Shown in pieces: positions 35,640 through 43,714 of a stretch of DNA of 64,000 nucleotides. Under the pieces are notes generated by a model. It worked only from the letters and a program-made list of their open reading frames with translations, searched no databases and was not told the DNA's origin. The position numbers and the translations under genes were made by a program. The DNA comes from Lacinutrix sp. C3R15 (GTDB lineage: Bacteria > Bacteroidota > Bacteroidia > Flavobacteriales > Flavobacteriaceae), in the NCBI RefSeq assembly GCF_018860825.1, contig NZ_JAHKPZ010000034.1:124001-188000 (forward strand). Reading direction: 5' to 3'. The first letter of the stretch is position 1. The number at the start of each line of letters is the position of its first letter.

Positions 35640-36245
35640 ATGAAAACGCTACTAATCATTGATGTACAGAACGATTTTATGCCAAGTGGATCACTTCCTG
35701 TTCCTTACGGAAATGAAATTGTACCTGTTATTAATGCGATACAAGATAAATTTGATTTGATAGTTGCTACACAAGATTGGCATCCTAGAAATCATGTGAG
35801 TTTTGCCAATAACCATGAAGGAAAATCTAACTTTGATGAAATAGAAATTTATGGTAAAACACAAACATTATGGCCAGACCACTGCATACAAGGCACAGAA
35901 GGTGCAGCATTTCATCGGGATTTAAATACTGAAAAAATGGAAGCCATTTTTAGAAAAGGAACAGATACAACCATAGATAGTTATAGTGCATTTTATGACA
36001 ATGGACATTTAAAATCTACAGGATTGACAGGTTATTTAAAAGAAAAAGGAACCACACAGCTTTTTCTATGTGGTTTAGCTTCAGACATCTGTGTTTATTT
36101 TTCTATTATTGATGCTTTTAAAGAAGGTTTTACCTGCTTTTTTATTGAAGATGCTTCTAAAGCATTGGATACTAAAGAATTTGAAAATCTTAAAAAAAGC
36201 ATGATTACTATGGGAATTAAGATGGTTACCTCAGCATCTATTTAG
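35640..36245 (+). CDS. pncA: Nicotinamidase
   Basis: A 201-residue isochorismatase-fold enzyme that deamidates nicotinamide to nicotinate. The metal/catalytic elements are visible: DVQNDFMPSGSLPV (8-21, catalytic Asp8), TQDWHPRNHVSFA (about 44-56, metal-binding His), and the nucleophile in LCGLASDICVYFS (second Cys, about 158). Same strand as pncB and 67 bp behind it; the product feeds the pncB reaction. Confidence 0.95.
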   Translation: MKTLLIIDVQNDFMPSGSLPVPYGNEIVPVINAIQDKFDLIVATQDWHPRNHVSFANNHEGKSNFDEIEIYGKTQTLWPDHCIQGTEGAAFHRDLNTEKMEAIFRKGTDTTIDSYSAFYDNGHLKSTGLTGYLKEKGTTQLFLCGLASDICVYFSIIDAFKEGFTCFFIEDASKALDTKEFENLKKSMITMGIKMVTSASI

Positions 36246-36280
36246 TTAACTTTAAAATACAGCTAATTCTATTTTAATAA

Positions 36281-36314
36281 AAAAAGCACTTATAATAACT
36301 TATAAATGCTTTTT
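36281..36314. terminator. Bidirectional terminator between pncA and a small gene
   Basis: AAAAAGCA and TGCTTTTT close a TATAA/TTATA inner stem; related in sequence to the hairpin at 33741-33775, as part of a duplicated block. Confidence 0.8.
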
Positions 36315-36343
36315 CACTAACCATGCAAAAACAACCTAATAAA

Positions 36344-36481
36344 TCAGTTTGTTTTTCTAGTACCTCCATGTCCTCCTGCTACTACAAGCATTATTTTTAT
36401 ACTTAAATAAATAAACTTGAAAAACTGAAGAATAGGATTCATCATTTTAAATCTTTTATATTTTGATATTCTTTGTGTCAT
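36344..36481 (-). CDS. Small basic protein of 45 residues, new family
   Basis: ATG at 36481, TGA at 36346-36344. A Lys/Arg-rich N-terminus (MTQRISKYKRFKMMNP), an amphipathic/hydrophobic core (FFKFIYLSIKIMLVV, about 20-34) and a Gly/His tail (AGGHGGTRKTN). The in-frame relic at 33805-33936 shares start, core, stop and a codon-multiple gap, which supports coding. It lies 70 bp downstream of the SQR-like gene on the same strand and so may be co-transcribed from that gene's Crp/Fnr-type promoter. Probably membrane-associated; function unknown. Together with the terminator it fills the 305-bp gap between pncA and the SQR-like gene. Confidence 0.6.
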   Translation of the reverse strand: MTQRISKYKRFKMMNPILQFFKFIYLSIKIMLVVAGGHGGTRKTN

Positions 36482-36550
36482 GATATTCTATTAAAAATTT
36501 TAAATCTCTATACGTATTTATTATGTCGTGGTACAATGAGTAAATAAATT

Positions 36551-38008
36551 TTACTCGGGAATCAGCCACCAAAAAGGTTTCATTTTTGCTTTATAAATAA
36601 AAGCATAATGCAGAGCTAATTTTAACCAATGACCTGCTAAACCAATATCACCAAAGGTTTTACCTAAATGTCTACCTTGAGTTTTTGGATATTTTTCATA
36701 ATCTGGAACAATGGGATACGTAGTAATACTTACACCACTTCCTGTAGTCATTCCAAAACCTGCAGACGCAATACAAGCTGCTCCCATATTACCTAAAGAA
36801 CCTTTATGGTTTAAGGATTCTTTTCCGCTTTTAATGCTATCTATTATATTATCTGCAACCAATTTTGCCGTAATACCAGAAGGCATTCCTGTACGTGGTG
36901 GCGCAGGAGAGATATCTGTACCATTTTTGCTTTTTCTTGGTTTAGAAATAGCATGAGGAGGCGCAAAGGCTATTCCTGGTGCAAATATGTTTTTATAACT
37001 TGGGTTTTGATAGGTTTCTGGCCAATCTTTAACAGACCATTCTTCATAAGGTTTTGGTGTGTAATCTGCATCTACTAGCATAAAACCTTTAAAAAGTTTT
37101 TCTGTAATATCTTTTTCATTTTTATCATAGGCTTTAAAACCGTGTCCTGAAAAAGAAGGTATTAACATGGCGAAATCAAAAGTTTCTGATTTGTGTTCAC
37201 CATCTAAGTTTTCATAATACGCTACACCATCTTCAATTTTATTTACTCCAGCACCAAGAATCCATTTAATGCCTCTATCTTCAAAAATCATTTCAATCAT
37301 TTCATGAGATTTCATAGATAAACTTCCGTAGCTTAAAAGCATACCATCCATACCAAAATCACCTAATTGGTATTCGTTAGAAATCCAAATAACTTCTGCC
37401 ATATCACGCACATTATGGTTGCGTAATTCTTGTTCTACATTTAAAATATACTCAAAAGCAGCACCTTGACAGGTAGATTTTGCGTGTCCTGTACCAATTA
37501 AAATTTTAGCTTTTTTTCCCGCTTTCATTTGCTTAATTAAAGCACTCAACCCTTGCCATGCATGATCTGCATGTGTATACGTACAAACAGAATATGTTTT
37601 ATTTTCACCAGGAATTAAGCCTTCAGTTGCTTCAAAATTTAATTTTGGACCTGTAGCATTAATTAAATAATCATAGGTTACTTTTTCTTGTTTTCCTTTA
37701 TGTTCTCCTGTTACATATTCTGACAAAACATATGGTTTTTCTTCTGTTTTATCTCCTTCAGGAAAAAAGGAAATTGCTTTGGCTTGTTTAAACTCTATTC
37801 CTTTCTTTTTATACAAAGGAGCTAATGGAAATAAGATTTTTTTGGATTTCATTCTACCAATTCCTACCCAAATATTTGAAGGAATCCATTGATAATTACT
37901 ATTAGGAGATACCACAACAACTTCGTGTTTTTTTTGCAGTTTTCTACGTAAATGAGTTGCCGCAACGTGACCAGAAATTCCTGCTCCTAGAATGACTATT
38001 TTAGACAT
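36551..38008 (-). CDS. Sulfide:quinone oxidoreductase-like flavoprotein
   Basis: A 485-residue FAD-dependent oxidoreductase. N-terminal dinucleotide fold KIVILGAGISGHVAATHLRR (3-22), ATG motif at YLINATGPKLNF, and C-terminal FAPGIAFAPP. Three Cys sit where SQR enzymes carry theirs: Cys142 (YSVCTYTH), Cys180 (STCQGAAFEY) and Cys412 (GAACIASAG). It would oxidise sulfide to sulfane sulfur and pass electrons to the quinone pool at the inner membrane, where cytochrome bd encoded nearby could finish the chain. A near-perfect Crp/Fnr-type site lies 46 bp before the start. SQR is the best call; other NDH-2-like flavoproteins remain possible. Confidence 0.8.
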   Translation of the reverse strand: MSKIVILGAGISGHVAATHLRRKLQKKHEVVVVSPNSNYQWIPSNIWVGIGRMKSKKILFPLAPLYKKKGIEFKQAKAISFFPEGDKTEEKPYVLSEYVTGEHKGKQEKVTYDYLINATGPKLNFEATEGLIPGENKTYSVCTYTHADHAWQGLSALIKQMKAGKKAKILIGTGHAKSTCQGAAFEYILNVEQELRNHNVRDMAEVIWISNEYQLGDFGMDGMLLSYGSLSMKSHEMIEMIFEDRGIKWILGAGVNKIEDGVAYYENLDGEHKSETFDFAMLIPSFSGHGFKAYDKNEKDITEKLFKGFMLVDADYTPKPYEEWSVKDWPETYQNPSYKNIFAPGIAFAPPHAISKPRKSKNGTDISPAPPRTGMPSGITAKLVADNIIDSIKSGKESLNHKGSLGNMGAACIASAGFGMTTGSGVSITTYPIVPDYEKYPKTQGRHLGKTFGDIGLAGHWLKLALHYAFIYKAKMKPFWWLIPE

Positions 38009-38024
38009 GATTGTTATTTTTATG

Positions 38025-38067
38025 TAAAGATAAATTCAACTAAAACACTATACAGTGACTTTTGTTA
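38025..38067 (-). promoter_or_regulatory. Crp/Fnr-type promoter module before the SQR-like gene
   Basis: Dyad GTGAC-TTTT-GTTAC (one mismatch) at 38054-38067; -7 element TATCTTTA at 38032-38025 on the minus strand, 21 bp from the dyad (one base shorter than the other modules). Confidence 0.55.
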
Positions 38068-38077
38068 CACAAGTATT

Positions 38078-39199
38078 TTAATTTGTTTTCTTATAACTCC
38101 AAACAGCCAAGCCGTTCATTATAAAAGCATAAAGAGCTGTTTTAAATAATTGTGGTAGAATATCTGTAAAGCCAGAACCTTTTAACATTACCATACGCAT
38201 GACTTCAACAAAATATCGTATTGGGTTAAATTTGGTAAGGGTTTGTGCCCATTTTGGCATGCTTTCTATAGGAGTGAATAACCCACTCATTAAAATAAAA
38301 ATAACAGTAAAAAACCAAGCAATAAACATAGCTTGTTGTTGCGTATCTGTAAAATTTGAAATGAATAAACCAATACCTAAAATCACTAAAATATAAATAG
38401 AAGTATACAAATACATGAGTGCTAAACTACCAAGCATTGGTACATTAAATATGAGTCTAGCTAAAATTAAACCAACGGTTAATAAGCCCATTCCTATTAC
38501 CCAAAAAGGAAAAAGTTTACCAATAATAAACTGACTTTTTTTAATTGGTGTAACGTTAATTTGCTCTAAAGTTCCTATTTCTTTTTCTCTTACAATATTC
38601 ATTCCTGAAAGAAATAAAGTAATCATAGTTACTAATAAAACCAATATACCAGGAACCATAAAGGTTTTGTAATTTAAAGTTTTGTTATACCAAAATAAAG
38701 GAATCGTTTCTATTACAATTGGTTGTATTTGTTTATCTGATACTTGTAACACATCCATTTTTATATTTTGATTAAAACCTTGTACAATTTGTGTTACATA
38801 TACATTTTCAATTCCTGCAGCTGCACCATCAATAGCATTAATAGTAATACCTAAATTATTGCGTTTTTCATTTTGTAAATCGCGTTCAAAATAATTCGGA
38901 ATTTCCAAAAGCACATCTACTTCTCCTTTTAACATTGCTGCACTTGCTATTGCTTCTGAAGGAAAAACAGTTAATACATTAAAATAGGTTGACGCATTAA
39001 ATTTTTCAACTAATGCTCTAGAAGTTGAGGAGTGATCATTATCAATATAACCAAATTTGATGTTTTTTACTTCAAAAGTGGCTGCATTTGATAATATAAC
39101 CAATTGCAATATTGGCAACACAAAAATAATAGGAAGCATGCCTTTATTTCTAAAGATTTGCTTAAACTCTTTTTGTATGATGTATAGAATTGTTTTCAT
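38078..39199 (-). CDS. ABC-2 type permease (YbhR-like)
   Basis: Start set at the ATG at 39199; an in-frame GTG four codons earlier is less likely. A 373-residue inner-membrane permease: N-terminal TM after KTILYIIQKEFKQIFRNKGMLP, a ~150-residue periplasmic domain, then five TM segments with the ABC-2 motif EKEIGTLEQINVTPIKKSQFIIGKLFPF. With the paralogous permease upstream and two ATPases it forms a YbhFSR-like exporter. Last gene of the nine-gene operon. Confidence 0.9.
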   Translation of the reverse strand: MKTILYIIQKEFKQIFRNKGMLPIIFVLPILQLVILSNAATFEVKNIKFGYIDNDHSSTSRALVEKFNASTYFNVLTVFPSEAIASAAMLKGEVDVLLEIPNYFERDLQNEKRNNLGITINAIDGAAAGIENVYVTQIVQGFNQNIKMDVLQVSDKQIQPIVIETIPLFWYNKTLNYKTFMVPGILVLLVTMITLFLSGMNIVREKEIGTLEQINVTPIKKSQFIIGKLFPFWVIGMGLLTVGLILARLIFNVPMLGSLALMYLYTSIYILVILGIGLFISNFTDTQQQAMFIAWFFTVIFILMSGLFTPIESMPKWAQTLTKFNPIRYFVEVMRMVMLKGSGFTDILPQLFKTALYAFIMNGLAVWSYKKTN

Positions 39200-39203
39200 A
39201 ACT

Positions 39204-39227
39204 TTTTCCACGAAAGTGAAAATCTTT
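39204..39227. repeat. REP-like CACGAAAGTG hairpin, copy 2
   Basis: TTTTCCACGAAAGTGAAAATC forms a short hairpin and is followed by TTT, like the copy at 30014. It lies in the gap between the two ABC-2 permease genes. Confidence 0.45.
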
Positions 39228-39284
39228 TTATTTTTTTAATAATGCCAACAAGGTTATTAAAATCCTGAAGGATGACTTGCTTCG

Positions 39285-40391
39285 CTACTCCAATCTAATT
39301 TTATATTTTTTTACGCTTAATACTATAAAAAACACAGTCATAGCTAACAAAATCAAAGTTTCCTTCCAAATAAATTGCAACCCTACTCCTTTTAGCATAA
39401 TACCTTTTATGATGATGATAAACCATTTTGCTGGAATAATATTACTAATGATTTGCAATGGTAAAGGCATGCTTGATATTGGAAAAATAAATCCTGAGAG
39501 TAATATTACGGGAAGCATGAGCCCCATTAAGGAAATCATCATAGCTGTTTGTTGGGTTGTTGAAATGGTTGAAATTAAAATACCTAAGGCTAATGCTGAT
39601 ATGATAAATAAAACACTTTCTATTGCAAGTAAAAACAAGCTTCCTTGCACTGGCATCTTAAAAATAAAAATACTTAATAAAACGATGACAATGGCATTAA
39701 TGACAGATAGAAAAATATACGGAAACACCTTACCAACAATAACCTGAATTGGTTTTAAAGGCGATACTAAAAGAATTTCCATGGTACCTAATTCTTTTTC
39801 TCTTGTAATAGAAATAGAAGTCATCATTGCAGAAACCAACATTAAAATAATAGTCATTACACCTGGAACAAACATGTACACACTTTTTAGTTCTGGATTA
39901 TAAACCATGCGTGTTTGTGGCACTATTTGATATTCAATAGTAATGTCTTTGTTTAATTCTTGTTGATACTGTATAAGAATAGCGTTTACATAATTACTGA
40001 TAGTATTTGCAGTATTTGGATCTGTAGCATCTGTAATAATTTGTATGGTTGCTTTGTGCTCTTTAACTAAGTTTTTACTGAACTCTTTTTCAAAATTTAA
40101 AACTGCTTTTATTTTTCCTTTTTTAAAAACAGCTTCAATAGCTCTTTCTTTTTCAATAAATTGATGGATACTAAAATATTTTGAAGCAGAAATTTTATTG
40201 ATAATTTCTTCGGTTATGGCATCTTTAGAATGATCTAAAACAGCAATATCTACATTATTGATTTCATTTGTTATAGCAAAGCCAAATAACATAATTTGAG
40301 CAATAGGCATCCCGAAGAGGATAAACAAGGAACGTCTATCTCTAAATATATGGTAGAATTCTTTTTTTATAAAGCCTATGAATCTTTTCAT
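39285..40391 (-). CDS. ABC-2 type permease (YbhS-like)
   Basis: A 368-residue permease with the same layout as its downstream paralogue: RFIGFIKKEFYHIFRDRRSLFILFGMPIAQIMLFGFAI at the N-terminus, a periplasmic domain, and TREKELGTMEILLVSPLKPIQVIVGKVFPY before the TM bundle. Its start overlaps the stop of the preceding ATPase gene by 4 bp, so translation is coupled. Partner of the YbhR-like permease in an exporter of unknown substrate. Confidence 0.92.
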   Translation of the reverse strand: MKRFIGFIKKEFYHIFRDRRSLFILFGMPIAQIMLFGFAITNEINNVDIAVLDHSKDAITEEIINKISASKYFSIHQFIEKERAIEAVFKKGKIKAVLNFEKEFSKNLVKEHKATIQIITDATDPNTANTISNYVNAILIQYQQELNKDITIEYQIVPQTRMVYNPELKSVYMFVPGVMTIILMLVSAMMTSISITREKELGTMEILLVSPLKPIQVIVGKVFPYIFLSVINAIVIVLLSIFIFKMPVQGSLFLLAIESVLFIISALALGILISTISTTQQTAMMISLMGLMLPVILLSGFIFPISSMPLPLQIISNIIPAKWFIIIIKGIMLKGVGLQFIWKETLILLAMTVFFIVLSVKKYKIRLE

Positions 40392-41116
40392 CCTCTTGCT
40401 AGTTTTAAAAACACATCATTCATATTATCTGCTTTAAACTGTTCTTTCAATTTTTTGGGAGTGCCTAAAGCTTCTATTTTTCCATTAACCATAATAGAAA
40501 CTCGGTCACAATATTCTGCTTCATCCATATAATGTGTAGTAACAAAAACCGTTGTTCCTTGGTTAGCAGCTTTATAAATCATTTCCCAAAATTGACGTCT
40601 AGTAATTGGGTCTACTCCTCCTGTTGGTTCATCTAAAAAAACAATTTTAGGGTCGTGAAGTAAGGATACCGAAAAGGATAATTTTTGTTTCCAGCCTAAT
40701 GGTAAAGCGCCAACTAAAGTATTTGCTACCTTTTCTAAACCTAATTCTTCTATTAAAACTGTAGCTTTTTCTTTTATTTGTTTTCGTGATAAACCATAAA
40801 TACCTCCAAAGAATGTAATATTTTCTTTAACCGTTAAATCATCATATAAAGCAAATCTCTGACTCATATACCCTATATTTTTTTTAATATCCTCTGCTTG
40901 GGTAAACACATCAAAACCTGCTACCTTAGCTTTTCCTGAGGTAGGAATAGAAATTCCTATTAGCATTTTCATAGCTGTTGTTTTTCCTGCTCCATTTGCG
41001 CCTAAAAAACCAAATATTTCTCCTTTTTTAACGTTAAAAGAAATGGCGTTTACTGCTGCGAAATCGCCAAACATTTTGGTTAATTCTTGAGCTTCTATGA
41101 CATTATTGTTTTTCAT
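40388..41116 (-). CDS. ABC transporter ATP-binding protein (second YbhF half)
   Basis: A 242-residue ATPase with Walker A GANGAGKTT, Walker B KIVFLDEPTGGVDP and switch His in TTHYMDEAEYCDR. The usual LSGG signature reads ALPLGWKQKLSFSVSLLHDP, i.e. a degenerate signature, as in the C-terminal half of YbhF-type double ATPases. In E. coli YbhF both ATPase domains are one protein; here they are two genes overlapping by one base. Confidence 0.9.
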   Translation of the reverse strand: MKNNNVIEAQELTKMFGDFAAVNAISFNVKKGEIFGFLGANGAGKTTAMKMLIGISIPTSGKAKVAGFDVFTQAEDIKKNIGYMSQRFALYDDLTVKENITFFGGIYGLSRKQIKEKATVLIEELGLEKVANTLVGALPLGWKQKLSFSVSLLHDPKIVFLDEPTGGVDPITRRQFWEMIYKAANQGTTVFVTTHYMDEAEYCDRVSIMVNGKIEALGTPKKLKEQFKADNMNDVFLKLARG

Positions 41117-42018
41117 TATTTAGCTAATTCCATAAAGGTATCTTCAATGGTTGGTTCTGTTTTGTATATTTCTATATTTGATAGTTTTTTTGATTCTAAA
41201 TAAGCTATTAAATCTTTAGGATTAAAATTGGCTCTGCTATCTGTGTAATGCACAAACTCACCAAAAGGATACACACTATGGTTATATGAATAAGCGTTTA
41301 AGCTTTTTAGTAACTGATAAGTATCATTAGCACTTACATTGTAAATTTGCTTTGGATAATGTTTTACTATAGCTTGAGGAGTGTCTATTTGTAAAATTTT
41401 TCCGTCTTGAATTAATGCAATTCTATCACATAAAGCTGCTTCATCCATATAAGGTGTAGACACCAAAATGGTAATATCTTTTTGTTGTAAACGCTTTAGC
41501 ATCTCCCAAAATTCTTTTCTCGAAACTGGGTCAACTCCTGTAGTTGGCTCATCTAAAAATAAGACTTTAGGTTTGTGAATTAATGCACAACATAAAGCTA
41601 GTTTTTGCTTCATTCCGCCAGATAATTTTCCTGCTCTACGATCTTTAAAGGGTTCTATTTGCACGTAAATGTCTCTTATTAAATCGTAGTTTTCTTCAAT
41701 AGTTGTACCGAAGATTGTAGCAAAAAACTCAAGGTTTTCTTCAACAGTTAAATCTTGATAGAGTGAAAATTTTCCAGGCATGTAACCAACATTATTTCTA
41801 ATCTTTTTATACTCGGAAACCACATCAAAACCAGCAACTGTAGCTATGCCTTTATTAGCAATTAACAGTGTAGTTAAAATCCTGAATAAGGTGGTTTTTC
41901 CTGCGCCATCAGGTCCAATTAAACCAAAAAGTTCTCCAGCCTTGACATTAAAAGAAATATCCTGTAAGGCTGTTACGTTTTTGTAAGATTTTGATATGTT
42001 AGAAACACTGATACTCAT
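41116..42018 (-). CDS. ABC transporter ATP-binding protein (first YbhF half)
   Basis: A 300-residue ATPase: Walker A GPDGAGKTT (about 35-43), intact signature KLSGGMKQKLALCCAL, Walker B VLFLDEPTTGVDP, followed by a DUF4162-like C-terminal extension (about 225-300). It pairs with the degenerate-signature ATPase immediately downstream; both starts and stops overlap by one base with neighbours, showing tight coupling. The cupin gene upstream also overlaps it by one base. Confidence 0.92.
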   Translation of the reverse strand: MSISVSNISKSYKNVTALQDISFNVKAGELFGLIGPDGAGKTTLFRILTTLLIANKGIATVAGFDVVSEYKKIRNNVGYMPGKFSLYQDLTVEENLEFFATIFGTTIEENYDLIRDIYVQIEPFKDRRAGKLSGGMKQKLALCCALIHKPKVLFLDEPTTGVDPVSRKEFWEMLKRLQQKDITILVSTPYMDEAALCDRIALIQDGKILQIDTPQAIVKHYPKQIYNVSANDTYQLLKSLNAYSYNHSVYPFGEFVHYTDSRANFNPKDLIAYLESKKLSNIEIYKTEPTIEDTFMELAK

Positions 42019-42305
42019 TATTTAATCAATAAAAAATTACTTTCTTCAATAGCTTTGACTTCATGTTTAACATTCACTTCAATCTTGACATAACTACCAG
42101 ATGATAGATTGATGATTTGACCTATTTCATTAGAAAAAACAGCCTTTCCAGAAACACAAACCAATAATGCTGGTGTTTTTGAAACATGCTCTTTAAGTAT
42201 TTGGCCGTTTTCAATTTGCATGGATAAAACGCTTGATTCTTTAGGTTCAAACAACAAGTGCGTTTGAACTGGTTTATTTTCGGTATGAAGATCTTTTAAA
42301 TTCAT
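42018..42305 (-). CDS. Small cupin-like protein within the exporter operon
   Basis: A 95-residue single-domain cupin-like protein: ALLVCVSGKAVFSNEIGQIINLSSGSYVKIEVNVKHEVKAIEESNFLLIK has the shape of a cupin barrel, with few of the usual metal ligands. Overlaps the first ATPase gene by one base and follows the OsmC gene by 18 bp, so it is co-expressed. Function unknown. Confidence 0.65.
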   Translation of the reverse strand: MNLKDLHTENKPVQTHLLFEPKESSVLSMQIENGQILKEHVSKTPALLVCVSGKAVFSNEIGQIINLSSGSYVKIEVNVKHEVKAIEESNFLLIK

Positions 42306-42323
42306 AGTATTTTGTTTTTAATT

Positions 42324-42779
42324 CTATTTGATAATGATATTAGTTTTCATCGTTATTTTAGAAGTAATAGAGTTTGAAATCAAACAGGCTTTTTCTGCTT
42401 TTTCTACAATACGTGCTGCACGTTCACGTTTAGATTCGTCAGTAATAACAACTTCTGGAAACAAGAGCACCTCGCTCATTATAAATTTGCCGTCTACTTT
42501 CTCTAAAATTCCTTTTGAGTCACATTTAAAACTCAGGTATTCTAATTTTGAAAATTCTGCAATCGCCAAAAAAGTAGTCATTAAACAACTACTAACAGCA
42601 GCTGTGAACAAATGTTCTGGTGACCAAATATTAGGCATTCCTCCAGGAAATCCTGGAGGTGTTGCTACTTCTATACAATTTGTTTCATTGGTTATGTTAT
42701 TATTTAATTCTGGGGAACACATGGTACCTTTTCTGTCTTGTAACCAGTTTATTGTAACGCTGTAAGAATGCTTATCCAT
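42324..42779 (-). CDS. OsmC/Ohr family protein
   Basis: A 151-residue OsmC-like protein: GMPNIWSPEHLFTAAVSSCLMTTFLAIAEF (about 47-76) includes the first redox Cys (SSCLMT) and EKAEKACLISNSI (about 128-140) the second. OsmC/Ohr proteins reduce organic hydroperoxides with paired Cys; other members may handle sulfur species. Lies between HlyD-type and cupin genes, so it is an accessory to the exporter operon. Confidence 0.9.
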   Translation of the reverse strand: MDKHSYSVTINWLQDRKGTMCSPELNNNITNETNCIEVATPPGFPGGMPNIWSPEHLFTAAVSSCLMTTFLAIAEFSKLEYLSFKCDSKGILEKVDGKFIMSEVLLFPEVVITDESKRERAARIVEKAEKACLISNSITSKITMKTNIIIK

Positions 42780-42798
42780 ATTCTTATATTTTTAATTA

Positions 42799-43704
42799 TT
42801 AATTATTTTCTGTTGTATTGTTTAACCATAGTTCTGCAGGCATACCTATTTTTAGACTACCATCATTTTTAACATCTACTTTTGTAGCATACACCAAAGC
42901 CACGCGTTCTTCTTTGGTTTGAATAATTTTTGGTGTAAATTCTGCTTCTGAAGCTATCCAACTTACTTTTCCTTTATACGTTTTCATAGCATCTGCATTA
43001 TCAATTTTTACAGTTACCTCTTGCCCTATTTTTATATTCGCTAATTGGGTTTCGCTAATATAAACTCGCAATTGCATAGTGTTTAAATCGGCAATTTTAT
43101 ATAGTGGTTTTCCAAAAGCTGTAATTTCATTAGGCTCTGCATATTTGGTTAAAACGGTACCTTTAATAGGGTTTTTAATTTTACTTTTTTCAATTTGATC
43201 ATCAATTTGTTTTAGTTGCACATCTATAGATTTTAATTCGTTTACAACAGGTGCATTTTTAATTTCTACGCTTCTTATTTCATTTTTTATCACATCAATT
43301 TCTCCAGAAACATCATCTAATTGCTTTTGCGTTGCTGCATTATCTTTTATTAAATTTTTAACTCTATTTTTATTGGTCTTTGCTGTTTTTAATTTCGCAT
43401 TTAAAACAGCTATTTGAGAAAGTACTCCTTTAGATTTAGAACTAATTACTGCTTTATTAACTATTAACTGTTCTTTTTTTAATGCTAACGGAATGGTATC
43501 TATATAACCTATAAATTGTTCTTTTTCAAGGTGGTCTCCTTCATTAATAGCAAACTGTATAAGTTTTCCGTTATTTTCAGCAGAAACAGTAATTTCAGTA
43601 GCTTCAAAGTTACCGTAACCATCTGCTTTACCTTTGTCGTTTTTACAAGAAAACAAGCTAATTACTAGTATGCTTACTCCTAATATATATTTGTATTTTT
43701 TCAT
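42799..43704 (-). CDS. HlyD-family periplasmic adaptor lipoprotein (YbhG-like)
   Basis: A 301-residue adaptor with lipobox LISLFSC (Cys20), short lipoyl half (ISAENNGKLIQFAINEGDHLEKEQFIGYID), a coiled-coil (about 78-165), second half (SKIKNPIKGTVLTKYAEPNEI) and beta-barrel (about 195-300). It corresponds to YbhG in the YbhGFSR systems and links the ABC permeases to the TolC-like protein encoded 10 bp upstream. Confidence 0.9.
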   Translation of the reverse strand: MKKYKYILGVSILVISLFSCKNDKGKADGYGNFEATEITVSAENNGKLIQFAINEGDHLEKEQFIGYIDTIPLALKKEQLIVNKAVISSKSKGVLSQIAVLNAKLKTAKTNKNRVKNLIKDNAATQKQLDDVSGEIDVIKNEIRSVEIKNAPVVNELKSIDVQLKQIDDQIEKSKIKNPIKGTVLTKYAEPNEITAFGKPLYKIADLNTMQLRVYISETQLANIKIGQEVTVKIDNADAMKTYKGKVSWIASEAEFTPKIIQTKEERVALVYATKVDVKNDGSLKIGMPAELWLNNTTENN

Positions 43705-43714
43705 CTGTTTCTTT

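Noticed and set aside
39277-39747. 156-codon frame on the plus strand
   Set aside because: It lies antisense to the YbhS-like permease, has no family likeness and poor amino-acid composition.
42328-42765. 145-codon frame opposite the OsmC gene
   Set aside because: Shadow of the OsmC frame; OsmC is clearly the coding strand.
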